DNA of 64,000 nt from Kappaphycus alvarezii (lineage: Eukaryota > Rhodophyta > Florideophyceae > Gigartinales > Solieriaceae). The notes under the pieces were generated by a model. That model saw only the letters and a list, made by a program, of their open reading frames with translations. It was not told the DNA's origin and searched no databases. The DNA lies in contig NADL03000465.1 of NCBI GenBank assembly GCA_002205965.3, positions 124,001 through 188,000 on the forward strand, in the 5' to 3' direction. Positions 52,640 to 63,384 of this stretch are shown here, in pieces (position 1 is the first letter of the stretch; the number at the start of each line of letters is the position of its first letter). Both the position numbers and the translations under genes were made by a program.

Positions 52640-54245
52640 AGTTGTGAAGCACTGGGGAACGTTTAAGTTTAGGTTTTTTATTTGTAACCATAGAGTTAAA
52701 TCCTGTGCGTATATTCCTCACCGGAAGCAAGCATCAAGACGTTAGTAAGTTTCTTTATACATATTGTATGTTTAATGCGTGACGGAACGGATGAAGCGAA
52801 GACAGCAAGTATCGTTATTTCGCTTTATGGTGACGCAAAAGAAAATATAATGCAAAGGTCCATGGATGGGTGGTCTCTTACCAGAATTAGGCACAGGTTC
52901 TCTTGGTATCTGAATGGATCGTGGAAGATACGCTTAGGAATTTGAACAAGTCGAGATGATACGTATAGGTGCTCTTGAACTGCAGTGGTTATTCGACTCA
53001 TTGGTTTACTTCTGTGATCTCTGCCATGAGGCTGGGCTCAACGCCCAGAATAAGTATGGAATGCTGCATAAGGCGGCGATGGAGGATAGGAGCCCCTCCG
53101 ATTTCCTCCTCATTAAAGAATCCCATACATTTAATCATCTAAATCGCACTATTGTACAGTTTATGAAGAACTCGAAGTTTTTTCAGTCCCTGGGAGAACT
53201 GCGGAGGGAAGAACGCATATCGAAGAATATCGATGTCATAAAGAACACCCTAAAAGGAGCTACTAGAGTTCAGCTACCAGCTCATTTCGGATGAAATCGT
53301 GAGAAGCGATGTCAGAAAATTCCAAATAAATGCCCTGAGAAATCACAAAGAAGTATTTATTGTTAGAAAGTACGGTGATTGTGGTCCTTCTGAAAGCAAT
53401 TGTTGGTCTAAAGACAACTGGAGGCAACTTTATTAAACGCGGATGCGAATTAAGACCAGAGATTAAAACTTTATAAAGTAACAGGGATATGAAGTTAGCC
53501 GATATCGGTAGCATATCCATAGTTAATGAAATCATCCAGGCCACCGTGACAAAATGGATGCAGGGCGGAGACGTTTATCGAAAAATACTAGGTTGGATCA
53601 TGTAATACTTGAAAAAATCCAAGCACCTGTACCTCTACGGAAGAAAAAAGTATCATCAGGTTTTCCAGAGTGGAAATCGCCCAAGCTAAGGAAATGGGAA
53701 TGAATGAGAAATTCAAGACAATCCCAAAAGATGTATTAGGATTTGTGAGAAGTACAACTTGTTAGAAGAGCTTGCATCGGCACGACTGAAATAAAGTGTA
53801 ATCAGGTTCTAAAGGGAGAGCAGAGGATGCGGAGAAAGAACTCAAAACATATAAGTTCTAATGAATCCGCAAAGGGAAGGAACTGTTTCTTTGCTTGGCC
53901 TCCGGAACAGCAAGACGTCTTAATCTAGTGCCAGTCAAAGTATGCGAATGAAACCCAAGCTCACCTCGGCTCTACCGCTGTTCCAAATATCATTGCAGAT
54001 AGTTTATGACAGATCTAGGTCTCGAAATTATTCCAGCTACGCGAACGATAAATGTTGCGAATAGAACCACATCAAAATTTATGGGCACTTTTGACAAGGT
54101 TTCCGTTTTCTTTGGGGACTCAAAAACTGATTTCGATGGTCTACCATATCTAAGCTACCTTAGATGTAATTATTTATTTTCCGACCACGTAAAAACTGGG
54201 CACATGAATGGACTTGGTCATCCAAAGTGTTTCAGTTCATATTGA
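52640..54245 (+). pseudogene. Gypsy-2 gag and protease relics
   Basis: Gag remnant 52956-53294 (LVYFCDLCHEAGLNAQNKYG, then HKAAMEDRSPSDFLLIK), corresponding to gypsy-1 LVYLCDLYEKAGFNAQAKYG. The knuckles are largely lost. Protease remnant 54006-54245 (MTDLGLEIIPATRTINVANR). Stops are frequent. Confidence 0.75.
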
Positions 54246-56640
54246 CAACAGAATCGTATAGATGCCACTGTACTTAGACAAAGTCATGTATATATATGGA
54301 AGATTTACGAAAAACTAACATTGAATATTTCATGCGCAGCTACGACGGCGAAGTATCCGAAGCAAGTAACACTTCCAAAAATGGAAAACTTTTGCTCGGG
54401 AGAACTGAGCAAAGCATGGTATGATAATTATTCTAGTTCTAACAGACCACGACTGGAATTATAGAATAAATAAGAGCACCTACTGTGTTTCATTTTGCGA
54501 TAACATCAAATTTTAGGACAATATTAAGAATGTGAAAGGCAAATATTTGTGCCAAGAGAATAACCGTTTGTCGAAGGCCATATATGAATATACGGACACA
54601 CCCGAAGAAGACCTTCAGAACAAGGACGTGAAGAGTCAATAAGAAGAAGACGCACAAAATCTCAAAAATTTAAGAAAAATGCAACAAACCCCGCTCCTTC
54701 GTCAAAGAAATTATGCGACATATTATTATCTCCGAAGAAATTGAATGGCGCGTTTCAGATATAGGTCAAGCAAGTATAGTAGTGTTCCATTCCTTCGAGC
54801 TCGCCAATTTACAGCCATTTTATCGTAGACTGGTCGTCAAGCACAAAAATACGACCGGTGTAAATCGGAAAATGTTATGAAAATTATATCAAGTGTTATT
54901 AATCAATCCAACTCATTACCGGGGTAATTTTTTATTGTAGGTGTCACCAAAGAAATTAAAACCTCCAGCGTTCCGTCAATTAACGCCAATTGAATCAAAA
55001 AAAATGATACCAGAAATATTTTAGATTCCGAATATGGAAAATATTCTCCAGGACTTCAAGGACAGGGAGTTTTTTACAGCAATTGACTTGGAGGCTGTAT
55101 GTTGACACATTACTTTGGATGAAAACAGAAAAGCCAAAAAAAAATCACCAGAAAGCTGGATAAGTTCATGTTCTGTTTGATGTCATTTGGCCCAATGAAT
55201 GCACCAGCTACGCTTTAACTTATGGGAAATGAAGTTTTAAAAAACCTTTCATTAAGTTGAGCAAATATTTCTTTGCGAATTAATCTATGCATCTACACCG
55301 CCATATCGCCGATAGAGATGGATTTAGGTTGATATACGAAAAACGAAAATAATCAAGTTGCACCAAGGGCCGCTTCGAAGAAAGAGTTTCGAAGCCTCCC
55401 AGTTCTAGCCTAATAGTGTCGAATATTGAATAAAGAGCTCTCCAGGACAGCAGCCTCATGACATTCGAGTACTAAGAACAACGGTACGCTTGTCTAAAGC
55501 AAGGAACCAAAGGCTGCATTAGAAGAATGTCGAGATAATCATGCGTTCCTCCAGTGATCCTGTATCTGGATTTCAACAGTCCGTTTGTTGTGGATAAAGA
55601 TGTCTCGGATTGGTCACTATATTGCCTTTTACCCAAAAAAATGAATACGAAAGGCCATCCCCGTCTAGTCAACAAATTGCACCCTGAGTGGCGCTCGAGA
55701 TCTAGACCTGTTGAATCCCTTCGTTGTGTTTCGATGCCGACCCTTGGAGGAGGACATTTCAAATTTGTAAATCTGCTGGTTTCTGTGATTCTAACGCGAG
55801 CTTGGGTGCCTGAGGAAAAAATGGACACCCTTTCATATACACGAGGCCAGATTAATGCAAGGAAGTTCTATTTGCATTCCTGAAGGCACTGGTGTAGAGA
55901 AATGAGCCCAAGAAGGGTAATTCAAATTGTTCGGAAGTTTTGGTGCAGATGGACGGGGTATTTGGTGAAACATTGCGGTGTAATTATTGTACGGGCCTTT
56001 TTGAGTGATTAAGCATTTAATGTGTAGCAAACGCTTGAATTAGTTTGACATCATTTGAATTATTATTCCCTTGTATTACTATTATGTAGCTTTAGGAATA
56101 AACTTATGAGCGAAAGGGAGCGAGGGAATTCTGAATAGTGCAGTACATAGATACTCATTCTGCAAAAATGTAGCGCTATCTGTCGTATTCGCGTTGAAAA
56201 AGTTTTGCATCTGCCTTATATCGCTGGAAAGTTTTCTTTTCATGGCTGATCATCAGGTACTTAAGATTGCACCGGAAAGAAATATCTGAGTCACCATTTG
56301 ACGAATGACTTGATGTTTTTGCAGAAAGTCTGTTTTAAATTTTGTATATACCCGGGCACAATAATCAGCCTGCTGATTTCCTATTGAATCTTAGGGATCT
56401 AATGAGTACAATTAAAAAGGCTTCCGTGAACATCACCGGAGTTATTGAGGCGGAGCTTGCACCCGGTAACGAATACGGAGCTAATATTCAGGGACTAATG
56501 AGGAGCCTGGGTGAATCAGAAATAAGTAAAGTTGATCTTGAACTCACAAAAAGGGTACAGGCTTTTACATTGTGTCATGGTAGACCTTTTTGACACACTG
56601 AAGCATATCGTCGACTAGAAGCCCATTTGAAAAAATGAAT
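54246..56640 (+). pseudogene. Gypsy-2 RT / RNase H relic
   Basis: Follows gypsy-1 26000-27940 with deletions. The stretch covering the catalytic YIDD motif is missing (jump near 55240, between the GNEVLKNLS remnant and the KLSKYFFAN remnant). The RNase H end PGHNNQPADFLLNLRD is readable at 56342. Confidence 0.7.
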
Positions 56641-57599
56641 GAAGATCTTAACGTTATTACATGATGAATTAGGACATTTAGATCTCGAAACAACCAAAAA
56701 ATTAATTAATGAAAAATATGGGTCGCCAAGAATTCATAAAGACTCTTTATTTTGTGGAAATCCGTGAAAATCGTCAAATCTTCACTCCGATCAGAGAAAA
56801 CAAATCTGCTCTAAGCTTTTCACCTTCTTTTTACTGAAACCTTCTCAGAGGAATTTGTGGGTTCATTAAAAAAATTTCAGAAACAATTTTCTCCTCATAG
56901 ATATGGAAAATCTTATTGGTTGGCCATTAGAAGTTGCAGTTGAAGAGGCCGATGATGTAGTGGTACTGAAATGCATGGAAAAAGAAATAAGAGAACTGTT
57001 TTCTTCCGAAAGGAATCGTCTTGGATAACGCCCTTTGTTTCACTGCAACGTAGCTATTTCGTTTTTATGAGAGAGAAAGGGACTCAATTGGAAAAAGGTC
57101 TTTCTTTCGCTTTTATTTCAAACGCGTAACCCGAAAAATGGTCGGAACCACCAGACGAGCAATATCAAAAACTTTTTCGGAGAATGAAAACGAATCGGAA
57201 AATGCTGCATTAATGGTGTTATATGGTTTTTGCAGAAGGAGAAGAATGAGTAGACGTTCACTGTCTGAGCTAATGTACGAAAGTGCTCCGAGAATTATAG
57301 ATAGAAACGTCCAAACAAAAAGTACCGCTGAGAGCAGTAGAGAGGTAACAATGCCTGTCAGAAAGGTTGCGATCATGCCGCGTACTAACCCAAAAAAGAA
57401 ACAAGGGTTCATTATATCGGCTTCAAACATCTTCAGTCGACTCTGGAGTAATTTTTATACATGTAAAAGCTATGTAGAGGGCTGTAAAACACAGGGCAGT
57501 TTGCAACCAAACAAAGTTGGCAATTTAAAACTACAGGGTGATTCCTATTGGAAGAGAAGGAGCTCGGAACTTATTGGCTCGCCTACACGAGGCTGTTAG
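56641..57599 (+). pseudogene. Gypsy-2 integrase relic
   Basis: Readable pieces: the HDELGH half-site near 56660, SKTFSENENESENAALMVLYG and MYESAPRIIDRNVQTKS (57138-57599), matching gypsy-1 integrase 28400-28560. The A-run ACCAAAAAATT near 56695 has one A more than gypsy-1. Confidence 0.7.
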
Positions 57600-58215
57600 G
57601 AACTCCATTTAATCATCAATTTTTACACTTAAATCTTCCTAAGATTCCGCAAATTGAACGGCCAATTCATTCCCGGAAAGATCAGCAGGTATTCTTAAGA
57701 GCTCTGTTTCGTTCCAAAAATATAGTTTCATGAAGCAGTTCCAAATTTTGTGGAAGTAATAGAACAGTAGAATAATCTTGTCGCTTCAGAATATTTCCAA
57801 GGACGTAAATGATGGATAAGTTCTTTCTTATTTCGTACTAAGCATGTTTTTATGTTTTCAAGTTTTACGTGGACCGCACTTGTCATAAGAAGACTCGTTT
57901 TGTTTCTTTTCTGTGTTATTTTCTTATAGACATCCATTTCTCCGGCACCTCTCAGATGAGTTTTAAATCTTGTATACTTCCTCGCTCTTGAGAGACTCGG
58001 AAAAGTTACGGAGAATGGTATATTTAATGTAGCTTTAAGGTTATCAGATCTACGCATGAAGCTGCGGCACGAAGTCAAATAACAGTAACTCGAACTTCCT
58101 TTTAGGAACATGTTAGTAATCAGCGGAATCATTATCCATTTGAAACGGCTTATATTGTAGCAATAAAGCACCGAACACAAGAAAAAACAAAAAAAGGAAA
58201 ATGACAAGCCAAGGA
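57600..58215 (+). pseudogene. Gypsy-2 ORF3 relic, both modules represented
   Basis: 57655-57765 matches module 1 DNA (GAACGGCCAATTCATTCCC ... TTTTGTGGAAGTAATAG against gypsy-1 29062-29172). 57815-58200 matches module 2 (GGACCGCACTTGTC, AGACATCCATTTCTCCGGC, GAACATGTTAGTAATCAG, CATTATCCATTTGAAACG). The linker between the modules is deleted. Confidence 0.65.
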
Positions 58216-58249
58216 TTTACTAATGAGAGAGAGAGCTTGTTGTTAGAAA

Positions 58250-59650
58250 GCTGATTCTCTCCAAAAACTCCTGTTTTCTTCATCTAAAATTTTTCATAAT
58301 AACTCCTCCCATCTCTTTTATTCCAGAAACAAAATCTTGAAACCAGTTTTCCCGTACGAATCAAAATTTACACAACTAAAGTTTTCATTTTAAATTTGAG
58401 TATTTTGGTCCTTTTTCAAAAATTAAATCCTTGCATTCGAGATCCCCTTCTTCCTTCAATTTCAGTTCTGATATATTCTTCTAATCAGATGTTTTATTTC
58501 TGCCCTGGTTTTGTGCAGATTCAAATAAGTGACACTACTTAGCATTTTTTCCTTTGTCCAGGGCCGTGAAAGCTCTGAAATACATCGTCCTATTAGAGTT
58601 TGACATCAAAATCATTGGAGACATGCCCCTGCGATTAACAACTTCATCGTCTTAACCCACTTTTGCCCTCAACATGACCGATTCCCGCACGTCTTTCATC
58701 ATTTCTTAGGCATTTGGAGATCGCCGACCACTCAATGCCTTGGACTTGCTGAATACTGGGCCAGACGACTACGAATAATACCAAATAATATTGTACTGTT
58801 AATTTCTTCGGAGGTGGGTCCGCTGTCACTGCCTCGAGGAGGCAGATAGATCAGAGTATTGGTATAGGAGCAGATATCAATGGAAAAAGTAGAAGAGGAG
58901 GAGGCTGAGGCTGTTGTAAAGGAATAGGATAGTGAAAGGATTAGGGCGAACCTAAAGGAGCCACTGTTGTACAACGGTGGGGGAGCTGGTGTAAAGGAAA
59001 AAAGAGAGAGCGAGGAGGAATTCGTTATTTCCGACACCTCTGATGTGGATGAGGCAGAATCTGAAGAACGAAATGAGGGTTTGGATGAAGTGGATATGTC
59101 CGAGGAGGCAATCTATCATGCTAAGCATTCGACGGAATTTGTAGGGACTGCATTGGGGATTCGGATATTTTGGAGGACTGTTTTGGCCCTGATATCGAGA
59201 ACTAAGATTGTAGAGAGTGAATCTAGATATTCTTCTTGATAGTACCTTCTGTTAGTCTTTCTCATTCACAAGATTCTCTTGAATATATTTCATGATAGAG
59301 AGTATGTTTTCTGAGAGTTTACGGATAGTCTACAAATATTTATAGGCTTCAGGCTGCATAAACTGCTTCATTTTGGAGAAGTAACCAAATTAGGAAGAAA
59401 GAATCAATTGCAGGCTGAAGTAGTCTAGAAGCTGAAATTCAACTTCTGCCGTAAGGAAAAGTTGTTCGTCAATCGCTTCAGGGCATAGATGCAGAGCCTA
59501 CCCCTTTTATATGGCCTTACGGCCTCTCCCCCACCTGCATGACTAAGCTATTCTCGTCTCCACAACTATGCTTTTTGGTAGCACTCTTGTCGCTTATCAC
59601 TCCTCCGTCTTGGCAAAAATTGCTCAAAGCTATCATCCCATCAGAGAAGC
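58250..59650 (+). mobile_element. Old LTR-b copy adjoining gypsy-2
   Basis: Starts about TGATTCTCTCC after a GA-rich tract and contains the acidic gene (58674-59205) followed by LTR-like sequence. 59236-59345 resembles LTR-a 23570-23660 (TAGTACCTTCTGTTAGTCTT; GAATATATTTCATGATAG), then the R-U5 region (AAGTTGAGAGTC-like phrase, GCACTCTTGTCGCTTATCAC). It sits where gypsy-2's 3' LTR should be. Either it is that LTR, or a separate LTR-b landed or recombined there. Boundaries are approximate. Confidence 0.5.
58674..59205 (+). pseudogene. LTR-b acidic-protein gene, old copy
   Basis: N-terminal remnant from ATG 58674: GDRRPLNALDLLNTGPDDYE, which lines up with SRPINGLRLAAYGPTDADDY. The acidic middle at 58967-59100 reads KEKRESEEEFVISDTSDVDE. 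After a 1-nt shift the C-terminal signature reads GDCIGDSDILEDCFGPDIEN-stop at 59205, parallel to GDCLDSMDIFEELFGSDLEN of copy 2. It ends at the same relative position. Confidence 0.6.
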
Positions 59651-60460
59651 AAGCCATTTTGCAGGATATCAGCTCTCCTACTGATGCAATTTTGGGACCT
59701 ATTTTCCACACTGCTGATCCCCCAACTTGGTTTGAATGCAGTTTTATACGTCCTGCCACCGTGTAACATTGTAATGACCCACCAGATAAACCGTTTCTTG
59801 CGAATGGGGGGAATTATAGTGTAGCTTATCTCTTTTTCTAACAATTTTGCCGGTAGAAACTGACTGGAGTTTTAGAGAAGGAAAGGAGAAAACAGAATCG
59901 GGTCTACGCCTTTGAAAACGCTGCCCATTTAGCCCTTCCTTCCATACACCGGCAAGTGACTGATTCATACCATGTTCCACTCGTAGTAACTATCCCAAAA
60001 GTCCCCCTCACTGATTCATACACGTTGAACAAAGCCGACCCAATCTTGCAGATATTGGAATTCACAAATGGCCCCCGATTTTTGCAAGTGGGGTATATTA
60101 GGCTGGTTTGCTTCGGATGGTGCGAAAGGTTTGATACCTATGAAGTTGAATCCAAGCTAATTTTCATGCTTTTTTCCCTTTATATTTCGCTTGGATCGAT
60201 GCTGAAAGTTTTTTGAAACACGCGTTGTATCGGGGAAAGGATTGTGTGCTTTATTCTTGGAACTCACATTGTATCTGCCTCTTCACGATTTACCCTTCGA
60301 TTTCGAGCAGACATAGACAGAATCTTCATTTCGGCACTCCTATTTACCTGCTGATAGAGAGGGGGTTTCGGTATTTCACTCTAAGCAACTTCACTGTAGT
60401 TGGTAGTTGGACTATATCTTCCAAAAGTAACTGCACCCAAACCTATGGCCTCTAGGGAGA
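59651..60460. other. Intergenic, no gene recognised
   Basis: Contains an 86-codon ORF (59956-60216) with no recognisable motif, probably chance. 60270-60395 repeats 51780-51903. Nothing else is supported. Confidence 0.4.
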
Positions 60461-61655
60461 AATATTCAACTGTATCCGATCGTACTCCACGTTGCTGAAA
60501 ATCGGACTGAAAATCACTACGAGTTCAAAGGCACGAAATTGTGTGGATAGCATTCATAGATTAGCTACGAAGGCAGGTAGCGGCTGCCAGCCTGCCTCGC
60601 CCTCATTACTAAGGGGCTAAGCGTAAGACGAGTGGCGAAGTCGCAAAGTTTTTGCTGAAGAGAGGAACTACGACGAAAAGCAGCGAAGGAAGCGAGGTGT
60701 AACAAATGTGTCTGTTCCACTACTGTGTAATAGAGACTAGCTCGCTGTCGAAATTTCAATTCTATATTACACAGTGGTGTAACAGAGAAACTGCATCGTC
60801 TCAAATGAATTTAGAAGTTGATTTTCCTTCAATGTTTTTATTTGACGTGGAGCCCCACGTCATCGTTTTACTTACGTAGTTATATTTTAGATAGTACAAT
60901 TCTATAGTTACACCTCTACTTTCTCATCAGTTCCACTGAGCAAATAAAGTATAGAATTTCTAGAGTGGAGCTACAACGTTATCTATATACAGGGGGCTCA
61001 TCTGGATTCTTGGGTAAATACAGGTACATTCTGTACACTCTTTTCCCCCAACATTCTGAAACCTCTAACATCGTCTGTACTGTTCCTTTAAGCAGCATGA
61101 TGGCTGCCTCCCTCTCTGTTTCACGAAGCATCGTGAAGACCTCTGGCCCTCATCACCCGAGGTGTCATAGATACCAATTCTGACGGTGGAGAGGAGAAAA
61201 TCACGTTGGTGGAATTAATCGCCGTAATGCTGATGTTTCTTGCGCTCCGCTAATGCGGCAGCGCTTGCGGTAACTGTACTTGACAAATGTGACGGCGAGA
61301 TGAGGATGGACAATAGTAATATCGACAAAATATCACTTATATGAAGACGATTGGCACCCGCAATGCAGATGTCCATTAGTAATGGACGGACTCCGATGAT
61401 CAGAAGAATTGGGATCTTGGATGGGAAGGGTATGTTCGACGAAGAAAATGTTTGGGTGTCTTACGCTTGGAAGTTATACGTGATCTATCCCATGGTTTTC
61501 CGACAACCGCAATAGACTCAAAAAGGGTATACCAACTCAGTAACCGACCACGACGATCACAGTGTTCGACAAGTGCAGCGACGCCGACTTCTTTTCAGAG
61601 GCGGTCGAGAACGTTGCGAAGGACGTTTTGATTGCGAGCCATGCAAGCACAGACA
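60461..61655 (-). mobile_element. LINE-C 3' part, inverted block 4
   Basis: Reverse complement of the block-1 LINE-C (13526-14072 and 20468-20735), including the LINE-B tail near 61440-61560. Where block 1 has the 6.4-kb gypsy-3, this copy has a single LTR (60698-61123). Confidence 0.78.
60698..61123 (+). mobile_element. Solo LTR-d at the gypsy-3 position
   Basis: 426 bp, TGTAACA ... GTTTCA, flanked by CGAGG (60693-60697) and CGAAG (61124-61128). These are the same pair of slightly different flanks as gypsy-3 in inverse orientation, so this is the same insertion event reduced to one LTR. Confidence 0.85.
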
Positions 61656-61876
61656 ACCACAAGAGACTCAAAAGGGCATTCCAGCAAAAAAATGGTGGGA
61701 AAGTACGCCCCATGAAAGGCTACTTTAAGGCCAGTGGTCGTGCAAGTCCCATTGGATCTTAGAAGAAGTCACATCTGCGCCTGCCGCGACATTTCGGGTA
61801 CACGCCCAGTACCATTAGCGTTGACTGGGTTTCAGCCAGCGTATCTGTAAAAGTAAATGAACCGGGAGTGTTACGC

Positions 61877-61971
61877 ATCAGCGACGACTTATCCCGCATT
61901 ACGCATTAACCGCGTAGGTATATAACCGACCACATCTTCCATGCATTAACATAACTCAAAACTTCCCCCTA
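61877..61971 (+). repeat. S1 short repeat, longer version
   Basis: About 95 bp from CATCAGCGACGAC to AACTTCCCCCT between AGTGTTACG copies. It is the same insertion as 13227-13311 before that copy lost about 8 bp at one end. Confidence 0.65.
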
Positions 61972-62168
61972 AGTGTTACGCCCCTGTCTTCATTTCTCAA
62001 GTTGAAGGCAACTTCGAGCGGCAGCGTTGATATAAGAAACAATCTGGATAGCTAATAGGCCGTAGTTTGGCAAAGGATGAGTGCTTGCACGGGGGCTTTG
62101 TGAGTAGTCTGTGGTGCTTTGTAACCAACCGAACAGAAAACTCTGAGCATTATCTTTTGCAAATAGAA

Positions 62169-62907
62169 GAAGGAAATGAAGAAGAAGACTTTATCGTGCA
62201 GGAAATGGGGAGCTAGCGGCCCTCAAAAGGGGAAAATCTATCCGAGCCAGAACGGTTGAGTAGTCGTCGGTTGATCGCGACAAAGTTCGTTGTTGTATGA
62301 GCGAACTGATAATCGTGAACAAGCGATCGCGCTCGAAGGCAGGGCTACTGCCTTTCCGTAGAGCGATTTAATCAGCAATTTAGGACAGACCTCGTTCGCC
62401 ACCGGGACCGGCAGACCCGTATATATCGAAAGCCATCGCGTGGAAGTCGATACGTAGTTCGGCGCAGAGATATGGCCATAGCGGAGAGATTTCTTGCACT
62501 CAGATGCAGTAAGGACTGCGAGGGGCGTGTGAATCCGCTGTTGGGTGTATGGAGCGGAGTGGGGCTGATGAAGGTGACGTCGTAGCCTTGCAGGGCGGGA
62601 GGGACTGGATATTATCGATGTAGATGTCGAGGCGGCGGCGGGAGTTGGAGGGTCGGGGCAAGTCTTGCGGGAAGGTTCATTCCCAGACAGGGCGAATCCC
62701 AATTGATAAGCGTGATACCTCGGAAATGAGGTGGTCGCGGACACAATTGTGGCGCCGAATAGAGCCGTTGGCGCAGGACAGACAGAGGTATGGTGTCCGT
62801 AGGAATCTAGGGTGGGGAAAGTGCGGAAGTGGGCGGCGGTGCAATAGGTGCAGGGTTGTGTGCCAGAAAAGATGGGGACACCAAAACAGAGGGAAACCAT
62901 GGTTCTC
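62169..62907 (-). mobile_element. LINE-A, 5'-truncated copy
   Basis: Minus-strand reading MVSLCFGVPIFSGTQPCTYC, then GHHTSVC and FPRYHAYQLGFALSGNEPSR, to the pyrimidine-rich end at 62169. It equals 711-1445. The ORF 62900-62238 is open for 220 codons, the longest intact LINE-A stretch here. Flanks CAAATAGAA (62160-62168) and CAAAAGAA (62908-62915) look like a target duplication that lost one base. Block 1 near 13030 (GTATTCTATTTGCAC) is the empty site. Confidence 0.8.
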
Positions 62908-63143
62908 CAAAAGAATACCTACGAGACAAAATTGCAGCGATTCCGAGCTTGCGCCTTTGGAAATACCCCAAACATATTCCAAACGATTGGAAACAATCGT
63001 AAATTGGAAACAATACGATATATGTTGACAGGTAGACTAATGCGAAGACAAATTTGCCACGGAGGGAGCCATGGGAAACGGTTACACCAAAAAGATCACA
63101 TTTTACTCGTGAATGATTTTTGAAACCCCTACATTTCCGTCTG

Positions 63144-63208
63144 TCTGGAAAACCGTAGGATAGATCGGATATATCTTCCAAGAGTAAAACACCCTAACGT
63201 TCCCCCCT
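63144..63208 (+). mobile_element. 5'-truncated LINE-B tail
   Basis: About 65 bp (CTGTCTGGAAAACCGTAGG ... ACACCCTAACGTTCCCCC). The flanks are versions of GGAAATTTAG, a 10-bp target duplication with one change. Block 1 at 12820 has the single uninterrupted copy. Confidence 0.7.
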
Positions 63209-63352
63209 AAATTTCCTAATCTTTTTCAAAATATCTAACAGGAATGAGCCCCTCCAGCGTTACGACGACACAGTAGCAAATCTACGGTACTTAAACAAAC
63301 ACGGGTTGCCTTCTTCTCCGTACTTTGCATCTCGGTCAGGTCCTTCCAAAAT

Positions 63353-63384
63353 GGGAAAAGTTTGAATATTTTACTCTTGGAAGG
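63353..63384 (-). mobile_element. Very short LINE-B tail beside LTR-b
   Basis: About 32 bp (GGGAAAAGTTTGAATATTTTA then CTCTTGGAAGG) equal the last bases of LINE-B in minus orientation. The LTR-b at 63385 cut it. Confidence 0.5.

Larger units (their letters stand above)
51905..58249 (+). mobile_element. Gypsy-2: old, heavily mutated relative of gypsy-1
   Basis: Collinear with gypsy-1 from its LTR through PBS, gag, protease, RT, RNase H, integrase and ORF3, with pervasive substitutions (about 25-35% by eye), indels and stops. It starts TGATGAGCAC at 51905. No LTR-a follows at the 3' end; instead an LTR-b-type sequence begins near 58250. It is useful as an outgroup: it retains an extra A at the RT-integrase junction and both ORF3 modules. 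Confidence 0.85.
61656..63384. other. CDC20 spacer, inverted block 4, with three LINE insertions
   Basis: Reverse complement of about 12685-13520. Insertions relative to block 1: LINE-A (62169-62907) and LINE-B tails at 63144-63208 and 63353-63384. It also keeps S1 at 61877-61971. No CDC20 sequence is reached before the LTR-b at 63385. Confidence 0.75.

Noticed and set aside
59956..60216. An 86-codon ORF as a host gene.
   Set aside because: No motif, no second copy under constraint, no neighbouring gene structure; ORFs of this length occur by chance here.
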